From Aureibacillus halotolerans (lineage in GTDB: Bacteria > Bacillota > Bacilli > Bacillales > DSM-28697), in contig NZ_SNYJ01000014.1 of assembly GCF_004363045.1 (NCBI RefSeq), positions 33,674 through 97,673 of the forward strand: a stretch of DNA of 64,000 bases, read 5' to 3'. Shown in pieces: positions 31,766 to 40,420 of the stretch; position 1 is the first letter of the stretch, and the number at the start of each line of letters is the position of its first letter. Below the pieces are notes generated by a model that saw nothing but the letters and a program-made list of their open reading frames with translations, made no database searches and was not told the DNA's origin. The position numbers and the translations under genes were made by a program.

Positions 31766-32917
31766 TTGGAGAGAATTACTGGATTCTGGAACGGCATCGT
31801 CAATGCACCATGGACGGACATTGGCATAGCAGTCACGATTTTTTTACTGTTTTTGCTGCTGCGCAAGTTGTTCACGACGTATATCTTTAAACTAATCATT
31901 AAGGTATCTCGCAAGGCAAAAAGCGATTTTTTGACGCAGTTGCTACTGTCATTTGAAAAGCCAACCAACATCTTGTGGATTGTGATTGGGACGTATTTGG
32001 CCCTGCAATATTTGCCATACGCTATTACAGATAAATCATTTGTACTGCATACATACCGTTCCATTCTTATTTTCTTAATGGGTTGGGGATTGTATCGTTT
32101 GTCTTCAAGCAATTCAACGTTTCTCAAGCGATTTGCGAGCAAAAATGAACTTGATGAAGAAAGCATGCTTATTCCATTCCTCTCTAAAATCCTCCGTGTT
32201 CTCGTGGTTGTCATCACAATTGCAGTAATCGTTAGTGAGTGGGGCTTTAATGTCAACGGGTTTGTCGCCGGCCTTGGTTTAGGTGGTCTTGCGTTTGCCC
32301 TCGCAGCTCAAGAGACGATTGCCAACTTCTTTGGTGGCATTGTGATTATCTCAGGGCGTCCTTTTCGGAAGGGAGATTGGATTCAAACCCCTACCGTCGA
32401 AGGGATGGTTGAGGATATTTCGTTTCTTAGCACGAAGGTTCGTACATTTGCGAACGCCGTTGAGACGGTTCCTAATTCAACGATTTCAAAGGAATCGATC
32501 ATCAATTGGTCTGAAATGACGATGCGACGTGTGTATTATACGTTCGGTGTACGTCACCAAACGACACCAGAACAATTGGAGCAATGCTTGAATGAGATTC
32601 GGACGTTGCTTCGCGAGCACGATGGCATTGTGTCTCATAATTTCATGGTCTTTTTTGATAAGTTTACGGAAACAAGCTATGAAATCTACATGTACTATTT
32701 TACGAAAACGACAGTATGGGCAGAATGGTTTGCAATTAAAGAGGAGGTCAATTTCGAAATCCTCAAGATTCTTGAAAATGCAGGGGTGTCCATTTCTGCA
32801 CCTACACGGGTAGTTGAACCGGTCGTTGCGTATGACGCGATTGCAAAAGAAATGGGGTCATCTACGCAACCAGAACAAGCCGCACCGACTGAAGACCTAC
32901 GCCAAAGAGAGCAATAA
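31766..32917 (+). CDS. MscS-family mechanosensitive channel
   Basis: About 383 residues: several N-terminal membrane helices, then the pore-lining TM3 with GFVAGLGLGGLAFALAAQET, followed by the beta domain (FGGIVIISGRPFRKGDWIQT, VEDISFLSTKVRT, VPNSTISKESIINWS). It releases solutes on osmotic downshift. TTG 31757 lies only 1 nt from GAAGGGA, so TTG 31766 (spacing 10) is the likelier start. A charged, Gln-rich C-terminal tail. Confidence 0.92.
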   Translation: MERITGFWNGIVNAPWTDIGIAVTIFLLFLLLRKLFTTYIFKLIIKVSRKAKSDFLTQLLLSFEKPTNILWIVIGTYLALQYLPYAITDKSFVLHTYRSILIFLMGWGLYRLSSSNSTFLKRFASKNELDEESMLIPFLSKILRVLVVVITIAVIVSEWGFNVNGFVAGLGLGGLAFALAAQETIANFFGGIVIISGRPFRKGDWIQTPTVEGMVEDISFLSTKVRTFANAVETVPNSTISKESIINWSEMTMRRVYYTFGVRHQTTPEQLEQCLNEIRTLLREHDGIVSHNFMVFFDKFTETSYEIYMYYFTKTTVWAEWFAIKEEVNFEILKILENAGVSISAPTRVVEPVVAYDAIAKEMGSSTQPEQAAPTEDLRQREQ

Positions 32918-32960
32918 GGCTTTAGGAAAAATAAGTAGTTCGAAGACAACAGAGAAAAAA

Positions 32961-33010
32961 ATCCGAACATCTACGAAATGTTACTTAGCATTTCATAGTA
33001 CTGTTCGGAT
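32961..33010 (+). terminator. Terminator of mscS
   Basis: ATCCGAACA (32961-32969)/TGTTCGGAT (33002-33010) with an inner GAAATG/CATTTC stem, followed by TTTTTCTTTTTT. Confidence 0.9.
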
Positions 33011-33261
33011 TTTTCTTTTTTATGGGAAGTGGATTTTGATCTATTGCAATACATAGTGTAAAGATAGCCATGTTCACTTTACACACAACTTGACCTCCAC
33101 CATTGTTCCTCGTTGTAAGCAATGTCATTGTACGAGACAGGAATAGACATAACGCAAACTTGTATTCAGATAAAAAAGACTATAATCAAACGAAGTAATT
33201 TGTTGTAGAATGGAATTAAGTCATATCATTTTAACTAGGTAAAGGGGATTTGGTATATCTT

Positions 33262-36200
33262 ATGAAAACGATAGACAGAGATTTTTTTACTTCTTTCGAA
33301 CAATACGATCCGTTGCCAGTCGTCTCTGAGGAAGCACGAGTAGGGCCTGGACCATCGTATAGTTACACTGGAAAAGTGAATGCTGGTTGGACTGGTTTAC
33401 ACGCGCTTGAGTTTACGGTGAACACTGGGGGAGGTCATGGGGACATTCGCTTATTTGATGTGTCTATTCCTGTGACCGCTTCCACACAGTTATCGTATAT
33501 GCTGCACCCGCAAATGGCGGAGGATGGGGAGCTAAATTACGCTGCCACCTTCGTAGCGATTGACCTCCTTTTTTCTGATGGCAGCCGTTTAAGTGAGCTT
33601 CACGCAGTTGATCAGCACGGAGTACTTCTCACAGCTGCACAACAAGGAGCATCAAACACACTGTATCCGAATCAATGGAACTATAAGCAAGTGGCTGTTG
33701 GTGAGGTGGCTAACGGCAAAACCATTTCCACGATCGTGCTATCGCATGCGAGCAATCAAGACGGTCTTCTTTCAGGTTGGCTAGATGATCTGTTTATTCA
33801 AGCGGAGCCGCCGCAAAAGACTTACAGCAGCCCAGCAGAGTATGTCAATATTCTTCGTGGGTCAAATTCAAATGGTACATTTTCTCGTGGCAACAATTTT
33901 CCGGCGGTTGCTGTGCCCCATGGCTTTAATTTTTGGACGCCTGTGACAGATGCGGGTTCAACGAGTTGGTTGTACAGCTATCAGCAGCGAAACAATGCGC
34001 ATAACCGACCAGAGCTGCAAGCTTTTTCACTAAGTCATGAAACGAGCCCATGGATGGGGGATCGCCAAACCTTTCAGTTTATGCCCGCATTGGCCTCGGA
34101 AGGTGTACCGATGGCAAACCGCACGGCTCGGGCGCTTTCATTCTCTCATGACAATGAAGTCGCGTTGCCGCATTATTATCAAGTTGCTTTTGACAATGGC
34201 ATCGAAGTAGAGATGACGCCAACCTCCTATGCGGCCATGGTCCGCTTTCATTTTCCTGATGGGCATGGCGACGTGCTGTTTGACAATGTAACGAATGAAG
34301 GAGGTCTCACCCTTCTGGCAGACGAGCAAGCCATTGAAGCCTATACTGACGTCAAAAGTGGTTTATCTGCCGGCGCCACGCGTATGTTTATTTATGCGAC
34401 CTTTGACAAGCCCGTCGTCAAAAGCGATAGGCTCACAGGGGAAGATAGAGACAGCGTCACAGGGTATGTGCGCTTTGAACATGCACACACTGTGACAATG
34501 AGAATCAGTACATCGTTGCTAAGCATTGAGCAAGCGAAGAAAAATATGGCACTGGATCTTGAGAAGGGTGTCACGTTTAATGAGATTCGTCAGCGTGGAG
34601 AGGCTCTGTGGAATGAAAAGCTAGATCTAATCCATGTGCCGAAAGCGACAGAGCAGGAGCTAGTCACGCTCTATTCAAATTTGTATCGCCTCTTTTTGTA
34701 TCCAAATGTCACTTTTGAAAACACGGGCACAAAAGAAGTCCCTGTCTACACCTATGCAAGTCCATTTTCTCCACAATCAACACCTTCGACAGCAAGAGAA
34801 ACTGGTGCTGAAGTCAAGGCAGGAAAACCCTATGTCAACAATGGCTTCTGGGACACGTACCGGACGACGTGGCCGATGTACAATTTGCTTACCCCTTCAC
34901 AGGCGGGGGCTATGATGGATGGATTTGTGCAGCAATACAAAGACAATGGTTGGATCGCTCGCTGGTCATCACCAGGCTATGCCAATTTAATGGTTGGCAC
35001 GAGTTCTGATGTCGCCTTTGCCGATGCCTACTTAAAAGGGATCAATGACTTTGACTTGCAGGCGTTTTATGCCTCGGCATTAAAAAATGCGTCCGTTGTT
35101 AGCGAAGATCAAAGTGTTGGTCGAAAGGGACTTGATACAGCTATTTTTAAAGGCTATACAACAAACGACACGCATGAAGGGTTTTCGTGGGCGGTGGATG
35201 GCTACATTAATGATTTTGCAATTGGCATGCTCGCAAGTGAACTAGTTGATTTAGAAGAAAGTGATGAAGACTACAAAGCGGATGCCGTGTATTACCTGAA
35301 TCGAGCGCAACACTATGTGCATTTGTACGATAAAGCATCCGGCTTCTATAGAGGACGGTCGACAAATGGCGATTTCCCTGAATCCTTTGATCCGCGCTCA
35401 TGGGGAGGGGATTTTACCGAAACGAACGCTTGGAATATGGCGTTTCACGTGCCTCACGATGGGCAAGGGCTGGCAAACCTGTATGGCGGACGAAAGGCAT
35501 TAGCAAAGAAGCTTGATGAATTCTTCGAAGAGCCTGAAACAGCGAAGTTCCCAGGGCATTACGGTGGAGTAATCCATGAGATGACGGAAGCAAGGGATGT
35601 CCGCATGGGCATGTACGGTCACAGCAACCAACCATCTCACCATATTGTCTACATGTACTTGTACGCTGGGCAACCGTGGAAAACGCAGGAGAAGGTTCGT
35701 GAGGTGCTGTCACGCCTCTACCTTGGAAGCGAAATTGGTCAAGGGTATCCAGGTGATGAGGACAATGGGGAAATGTCTGCATGGCAGCTATTCAGCGCCG
35801 CAGGATTATACCCACTGCAGATGGGGCGACCGGATTATGCAATCGGAGCTCCATACTTTGAGGAAATGAACATTCAGCTTGAGTCAGGTGAGACGCTTGT
35901 CATTAAAGCACCTGGGGTCAGCAATGAAAATTGCTACATCCAAGGTGTTAAACTGAACGGACAGCCATATGAACGCACCGTGGTCCCACATAAATTGCTC
36001 GCGGCTGGAGCTACGATAGAATTTGACATGGGACCAGAACCATCTCTATGGGGAACGGCTGTCGAAGCCTTGCCAACGTCGCAGACGGACTCGAGCAACG
36101 ACGGTCTGGCCTATGTCCCGACCCCTCTGTACGATGTGACCGATGATGCACAACGATTTGAATTGGTTTGTGACGGAGGTGCGGATGCTCAAGCACTAAC

Positions 36201-36540
36201 TGATGATACATCCACCACCGTCAGCACGTTTAATGGAACGACAGCAACGCTGGAATGGACGTTTAGAAACGAGCAGCCAACCGTAGAAATGTACACGATC
36301 ACAACCGGACCTAGGGAAGAAGAAGACCCGAAAAGTTGGATCGTTGAAGGTTCCTCAGATGGCGAGAACTGGGACGTCATTGAAGAGCGCAACAACGTTA
36401 CGTTTGCATGGCGTCGGTTTACAAAGCCATTTTTGCTCCCGCAAGCAGCGACGTATTCTCACTATCGACTGCGTGTAACTGAAAACAATGGTGGAGAGCA
36501 AACGTCAATGGCCCAGGTCGAATGGCTCGGACAGTATTAA
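33262..36540 (+). CDS. GH92 exo-acting alpha-mannosidase
   Basis: About 1092 residues. The N-terminal beta-sandwich domain is followed at ~190 by the GH92 start (YVNILRGSNSNGTFSRGNNF, then PAVAVPHGFNFW). The catalytic (alpha/alpha)6 barrel contains NNGFWDTYRTTWPMYNLL, NQPSHHIVYMYLYAG and EDNGEMSAWQLFSAAGLYPL (the calcium/active-site segment of the family). The last ~150 residues form an F5/8-type carbohydrate-binding domain. No signal peptide, so it is probably cytosolic and acts on imported glycans. Start ATG 33262 or TTG 33250: AAAGGGG is badly spaced for both (14 and about 2 nt). Confidence 0.93.
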   Translation: MKTIDRDFFTSFEQYDPLPVVSEEARVGPGPSYSYTGKVNAGWTGLHALEFTVNTGGGHGDIRLFDVSIPVTASTQLSYMLHPQMAEDGELNYAATFVAIDLLFSDGSRLSELHAVDQHGVLLTAAQQGASNTLYPNQWNYKQVAVGEVANGKTISTIVLSHASNQDGLLSGWLDDLFIQAEPPQKTYSSPAEYVNILRGSNSNGTFSRGNNFPAVAVPHGFNFWTPVTDAGSTSWLYSYQQRNNAHNRPELQAFSLSHETSPWMGDRQTFQFMPALASEGVPMANRTARALSFSHDNEVALPHYYQVAFDNGIEVEMTPTSYAAMVRFHFPDGHGDVLFDNVTNEGGLTLLADEQAIEAYTDVKSGLSAGATRMFIYATFDKPVVKSDRLTGEDRDSVTGYVRFEHAHTVTMRISTSLLSIEQAKKNMALDLEKGVTFNEIRQRGEALWNEKLDLIHVPKATEQELVTLYSNLYRLFLYPNVTFENTGTKEVPVYTYASPFSPQSTPSTARETGAEVKAGKPYVNNGFWDTYRTTWPMYNLLTPSQAGAMMDGFVQQYKDNGWIARWSSPGYANLMVGTSSDVAFADAYLKGINDFDLQAFYASALKNASVVSEDQSVGRKGLDTAIFKGYTTNDTHEGFSWAVDGYINDFAIGMLASELVDLEESDEDYKADAVYYLNRAQHYVHLYDKASGFYRGRSTNGDFPESFDPRSWGGDFTETNAWNMAFHVPHDGQGLANLYGGRKALAKKLDEFFEEPETAKFPGHYGGVIHEMTEARDVRMGMYGHSNQPSHHIVYMYLYAGQPWKTQEKVREVLSRLYLGSEIGQGYPGDEDNGEMSAWQLFSAAGLYPLQMGRPDYAIGAPYFEEMNIQLESGETLVIKAPGVSNENCYIQGVKLNGQPYERTVVPHKLLAAGATIEFDMGPEPSLWGTAVEALPTSQTDSSNDGLAYVPTPLYDVTDDAQRFELVCDGGADAQALTDDTSTTVSTFNGTTATLEWTFRNEQPTVEMYTITTGPREEEDPKSWIVEGSSDGENWDVIEERNNVTFAWRRFTKPFLLPQAATYSHYRLRVTENNGGEQTSMAQVEWLGQY

Positions 36541-36610
36541 GGTAAAAGACTATAGTCGATGTGATTGAAGGAGCAGATGAAGCTGATCGTCATACGCACA
36601 TCTACGTGTA

Positions 36611-36652
36611 AAACCCCTGAACGCTTGCCAACCAGCAAACGTTCAGGGGTTT
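36611..36652. terminator. Bidirectional terminator between GH92 and GH43-like genes
   Basis: AAACCCCTGAAC (36611-36622) and GTTCAGGGGTTT (36641-36652), a perfect 12-bp stem serving the two convergent genes. Confidence 0.9.
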
Positions 36653-36653
36653 A

Positions 36654-37505
36654 TTAGATCGCAGGGATTTTCCCTTTCATTGTCCACACCGAGCCGTGGC
36701 GTGGATGTTTCGGCAAAGTATCGAGATTGTTTTCAGGGGTCCACGTGACCAAATCTGTCGATACGAGGGAGGCGTAATGCTTTTCATAGAAATGATCGAA
36801 CAGGAGCGCCCATTCGGTGCTATTCCTCTTAAACAACGTTGGTCCTTCTGTCATGGGCGGGGTAATTTTTTCAGAGATCGACAGAATGTCAGGCTGATCG
36901 CGGTTTTCGCTTGTTTTACTCAAATGACAGCTGCGGATGTACTTGAACTCCGTTTGCAAATTGTTTTCGCCACGTTCATCTTTATAGACCATAAACAAGG
37001 TTTCGCCGAGATCAACAACACACGCATCAATCACGTTGTAGCCAGGATCAAAATAGATCGATGGGGCGGAAAATTGTTTGAAATCCTTTGTCGTCACAGA
37101 CCAGATTCGATGGTCGTATTTGGCGTCTTTCGGCTGTCCAACGGTGGAGGACCAGACGATGCGATGTGCCTCAACGGTACGATCATAAAAAATCTCTGGC
37201 GCCCACGTATTCAGCGTGCCTTCAACCTCTGTCATAACGGGGATGAGGCGCTCGTCCTCCCAGTTCAGCAAGTCCTTGGAGCTTGCATATCCAATCGATT
37301 GACTGTTCCAGCCGTCCGTCCAAATGACGTGAAACGTCCCATCGTCCGTTTCATAGACAAACGGGTCACGGACTTGACCTGTCCCAACACTTGACGCCAA
37401 GATCGCCTTACCGTCGTTCACATTTTCCCAGGTTTTACCGTCAAGACTTTTTGAAAGAAACAACTTTTCCTCTTCGGTCGTAAAATAGCTAAATAGATAC
37501 ATCAT
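36654..37505 (-). CDS. GH43-like five-bladed beta-propeller glycosidase
   Basis: 283 residues, intracellular. Propeller repeats with VRDPFVYETDDGTFHVIWT (the R-D-P-x motif of the first blade), WAPEIFYD (W-A-P-E, the conserved blade 3 motif), VIDACVVDLGETLFMVYKDE and EGPTLFKR (E-G-P, the acid-containing motif). These fit clan GH-F/J families such as GH43. The substrate is unknown. ATG 37505/37502 behind GGAGG. Two cre-like sites upstream suggest CcpA repression. Confidence 0.82.
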   Translation of the reverse strand: MMYLFSYFTTEEEKLFLSKSLDGKTWENVNDGKAILASSVGTGQVRDPFVYETDDGTFHVIWTDGWNSQSIGYASSKDLLNWEDERLIPVMTEVEGTLNTWAPEIFYDRTVEAHRIVWSSTVGQPKDAKYDHRIWSVTTKDFKQFSAPSIYFDPGYNVIDACVVDLGETLFMVYKDERGENNLQTEFKYIRSCHLSKTSENRDQPDILSISEKITPPMTEGPTLFKRNSTEWALLFDHFYEKHYASLVSTDLVTWTPENNLDTLPKHPRHGSVWTMKGKIPAI

Positions 37506-37531
37506 GAATTCCTCCAATGAGTATATGTACT

Positions 37532-37571
37532 ATAAAACGCTTACAAAAAGTATAGCATGGAATCGTTTACG
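37532..37571 (-). promoter_or_regulatory. cre-like sites upstream of the GH43-like gene
   Basis: Minus strand TGTAAGCGTTTTAT (37545-37532) matches the cre consensus at 12 of 14 positions. Plus strand TGGAATCGTTTACG (37558-37571) matches less well. Catabolite repression of the gene is likely. Confidence 0.55.
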
Positions 37572-37601
37572 TCAACGATATTTTTCTACGTGCACGTAAT
37601 T

Positions 37602-37650
37602 AAAAAGAAGTCCTCTCTAAACGTATGGAAGGTGATGTTTAGAGAGGACT
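37602..37650 (-). terminator. Terminator downstream of the MFS gene
   Basis: A perfect 14-bp stem AGTCCTCTCTAAAC (37609-37622)/GTTTAGAGAGGACT (37637-37650), with a minus-strand T run at 37607-37602. Confidence 0.85.
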
Positions 37651-37756
37651 TGCTTCGTGTAAGGGTTCAGCCTAATGTGAACTCTTTTCAGGAGCACACT
37701 CTCGTACTTTTGTGTGAAGAAAGCAGAGGTACATCCTGGAGCAGCCTCACCATGGC

Positions 37757-38929
37757 TTACACACGATTTGATGCGAGCTGCCGTTTGTTTCGGAAATGAA
37801 GCAGTAAATAGCCAATCAATGGCAACAGGAGAAAGAGAGCACAGCCCATGTACAGGTGGCTATATCCCGTTTGGACGGCGACAATCCCGAGGGCGAAGGA
37901 GCCAACGGCAATGCCAGAGTCAAAGAAGCTGAAAAAGGTTGCTGTGGCATAGCTGCTGCGTTCGGGAGTGGCTGCCTGGACGGCCATTGTTTGATAACAA
38001 GGAAGCAACGATCCATAGCCTAAGCCGATAAAGACGCCGCACAACAATAGCATCCAGATCGTATCCGTCATGCTTAAGAGCATCAGACCGGCCGCGAATA
38101 CAATAAGTGCAAGAGGAATGACAGCGGTAGGGCCTGATGTATCAAACAGTCGGCCAGTAAATGGTCGTGAAAAAATCATGGCAGCGGCAAACACTACGAA
38201 AAAGAAATTCACATAGGCAAATAAACCAATCGTTTGTGCATACACCGAGATAAAGGAAATGACGCTCGCGTATGAAAAGGCGGTTAAAAAACCAATACAG
38301 GCAATCGGTATGGAACGAATCTCGAACAAATGCTTCAAATGGAAGCTGCGATTGCTGGTGATCGTTTTTGAACGAGGCGATAGAATGCCAAAGCTTGTGG
38401 CATAGGCAAGCAAAAGCAGAAAGGCGAGTAGGGTGAACACATTTGTATAGGACATGTATTGCACCGCAGTCAAAGCAATAAATGGTCCTAATACGACAGC
38501 CACATTCATTGACATTACAAAGTAACCAAGCCCTTCCCCTTTTTTTCCGGTGGGCACTAAATCCGCAGCGACTGCGCCTAAGGCTGTAGTAGCAAGACTA
38601 AATGGGATGCCATGAAAAAATCGTAAGGCGAGCATCCACGGAAACGAATGGACAAATGGATAGATAAAGGCCAGCGCTGCGAAGAAAAACACACTCCAGC
38701 GAATCGTCGTGCCTTTTCCGAAACGGTCTGTCACTTTCCCAGCTAAAGGGCGTATCGCAATACAAGACACCAAAAAGATGGTCGTCATTAATGCCGCACT
38801 TGCATCAGATTGATGGAGCTCGTTTATGGCGAACACTGGCAAGATTGTTAAAAGGGCATAAAACACAAGGAATACAAAAAAATTGTTGATCCATGCGAGG
38901 GTAAAAGGCTTCGTCCATATTTTGTTCAT
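37757..38929 (-). CDS. MFS transporter (probable drug/metabolite efflux)
   Basis: 390 residues with 12 membrane helices. The motif A-like loop is GKVTDRFGKGTTIRW between TM2 and TM3, with a second half-repeat FTGRLFDTSGPT. It is co-transcribed with the upstream MarR-type regulator gene (14 bp gap), an arrangement typical of inducible efflux pumps. Confidence 0.9.
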   Translation of the reverse strand: MNKIWTKPFTLAWINNFFVFLVFYALLTILPVFAINELHQSDASAALMTTIFLVSCIAIRPLAGKVTDRFGKGTTIRWSVFFFAALAFIYPFVHSFPWMLALRFFHGIPFSLATTALGAVAADLVPTGKKGEGLGYFVMSMNVAVVLGPFIALTAVQYMSYTNVFTLLAFLLLLAYATSFGILSPRSKTITSNRSFHLKHLFEIRSIPIACIGFLTAFSYASVISFISVYAQTIGLFAYVNFFFVVFAAAMIFSRPFTGRLFDTSGPTAVIPLALIVFAAGLMLLSMTDTIWMLLLCGVFIGLGYGSLLPCYQTMAVQAATPERSSYATATFFSFFDSGIAVGSFALGIVAVQTGYSHLYMGCALFLLLPLIGYLLLHFRNKRQLASNRV

Positions 38930-38943
38930 CTGAAAAATCCTTT

Positions 38944-39351
38944 CTAGGTGCCAATCTGCTGGAGTAGCTTTTCAAGCTGTAACGCATCCTCCTTTGATAA
39001 GTGACGAAGAAACGTCTGCTCAAAAGCCATAACGTCTGCTTCTACGGCTGGTAATTTTAATTGTGCCTCAGGAGTAAGCGATACAACCCATTCGCGCCGG
39101 TCGTTGCCTGGTACACGAGAAACCCAGCCCATTTCTTGCAGTCTTGCAATCGTCCGAGTGATGGTTGGGGGCTCGACATGCAAATAATCGGCAATGCCTC
39201 GCTGAGTCGTCGAACCAAACTGAGACAAGTAAAACAAAATCAGCCACTGACTGTGGTAAAGCTGATGTTGCGCCAAAACTTCGTTTACATTTCGTTGAAT
39301 GAGGCGTGTTTTCTGGTTCAACTGGTGGAGAAGTCGTCTATGAGCTTTCAT
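38944..39351 (-). CDS. MarR-family regulator
   Basis: About 135 residues with a winged HTH (FGSTTQRGIADYLHVEPPTI, then TRTIARLQEMGWVSRVPGND and RREWVVSLT). ATG 39351 has AAAGGA 11 nt upstream. The alternative GTG 39354 is one codon earlier. It should repress itself and the MFS gene through the palindrome at 39372-39383. Confidence 0.92.
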   Translation of the reverse strand: MKAHRRLLHQLNQKTRLIQRNVNEVLAQHQLYHSQWLILFYLSQFGSTTQRGIADYLHVEPPTITRTIARLQEMGWVSRVPGNDRREWVVSLTPEAQLKLPAVEADVMAFEQTFLRHLSKEDALQLEKLLQQIGT

Positions 39352-39371
39352 CACTGATTCCTTTCAATCGA

Positions 39372-39383
39372 TTACTTAGGTAA
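39372..39383. promoter_or_regulatory. MarR-type operator
   Basis: TTACTTAGGTAA, an almost perfect palindrome (TTAC/GTAA arms), 20 bp upstream of the marR-type start. Confidence 0.6.
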
Positions 39384-39561
39384 CTATCTTGTTCAATGAA
39401 TCACATAACCTTAATCGTAATCAACAAACGCAGTTTTGTCAATTTCGCTTCATTCGACAATATTTCCCGGGAAACATTTGTAAAGGTTCTTTATCATTTT
39501 TCTGAACGTCGAAATCGGTCAATTTATCTGTTGTATAATGAAGAAAATCTTGAAAGGGTGA

Positions 39562-40275
39562 ATGAAGTTGACACTACGAGCTGTTGCCCACCGTGGTTTT
39601 TCTACAAAGTATCCAGAGAACACACTTGCCGCTTTTGAAGCTGCATTGACATTTGGTGTAAGTCATGTGGAGCTTGATGTTCATTTGTCTAAGGAAGGTG
39701 TTCCGGTTGTTATCCATGATCATACGCTTGATCGAACGACATCACTCAGTGGACCAGTCAGCCAATTCACAGTAGATCAACTAAGGAAAGCAGACGCAGG
39801 AAACGGTGAATTCGTTCCTACTTTGGAAGAAGCCCTACTATGTTTAAAACATCGTGCCAAGGTTGCCGTTGAGCTCAAGCAAATGGGACAGACCTATCCG
39901 ATGCTTGAAGAAAAAACGATTGCTATCATTGAACGGGTTGGAATGATCAATGATGTTTATATTAACTCGTTTGATCATTATGCCATTGAGCATGTTCGCA
40001 CTCTGCATTCCACGGTTGAAACAGGTCTTATTATGCATAGCATTTCTCCGGCCGTTTTCCCGTTTATGAAAAAGATAAAGGCATCCTCCATCGCTGTTCG
40101 CGTTGAAAGTGTGACAGAGGACTTTGTCGAAACCTGTCGGAGTGAAGGGGCAACCTTAATTGTATGGCCGGTGGACTCAAGAGAGCAATTCATTTGCGTA
40201 GCTCCGTATCCGGATGTTCTGCCCACGGTCAATGCATTGGATGTCTTTCAGGCATTGGTGGAAGAAAAAGCATAA
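39562..40275 (+). CDS. Glycerophosphodiester phosphodiesterase
   Basis: 237 residues, cytosolic TIM barrel. It carries VAHRGFSTKYPENTLAAFEA, HVELDVHLSKEGVPVVIHDH (E-D and H-D active-site pairs) and VAVELKQ. It hydrolyses glycerophosphodiesters to glycerol-3-phosphate plus alcohol. ATG with GAAAGGG 8 nt upstream. Confidence 0.94.
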   Translation: MKLTLRAVAHRGFSTKYPENTLAAFEAALTFGVSHVELDVHLSKEGVPVVIHDHTLDRTTSLSGPVSQFTVDQLRKADAGNGEFVPTLEEALLCLKHRAKVAVELKQMGQTYPMLEEKTIAIIERVGMINDVYINSFDHYAIEHVRTLHSTVETGLIMHSISPAVFPFMKKIKASSIAVRVESVTEDFVETCRSEGATLIVWPVDSREQFICVAPYPDVLPTVNALDVFQALVEEKA

Positions 40276-40420
40276 AAGGACCACAAATATCGTACACTTT
40301 CATCACATTTTCGCCTTTAGAAAGGCTTTTTGCACAATTGTCATTGTTTTATGAAATTTTTTGGTTGTTGATACAGCAAATCATCACTTAATGTGGTGTT
40401 ACACGGGAGGCCATTCAAAA

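Noticed and set aside
31521..31829. 102-codon plus-strand frame before mscS
   Set aside because: No SD, random-looking composition, overlaps mscS in another frame.
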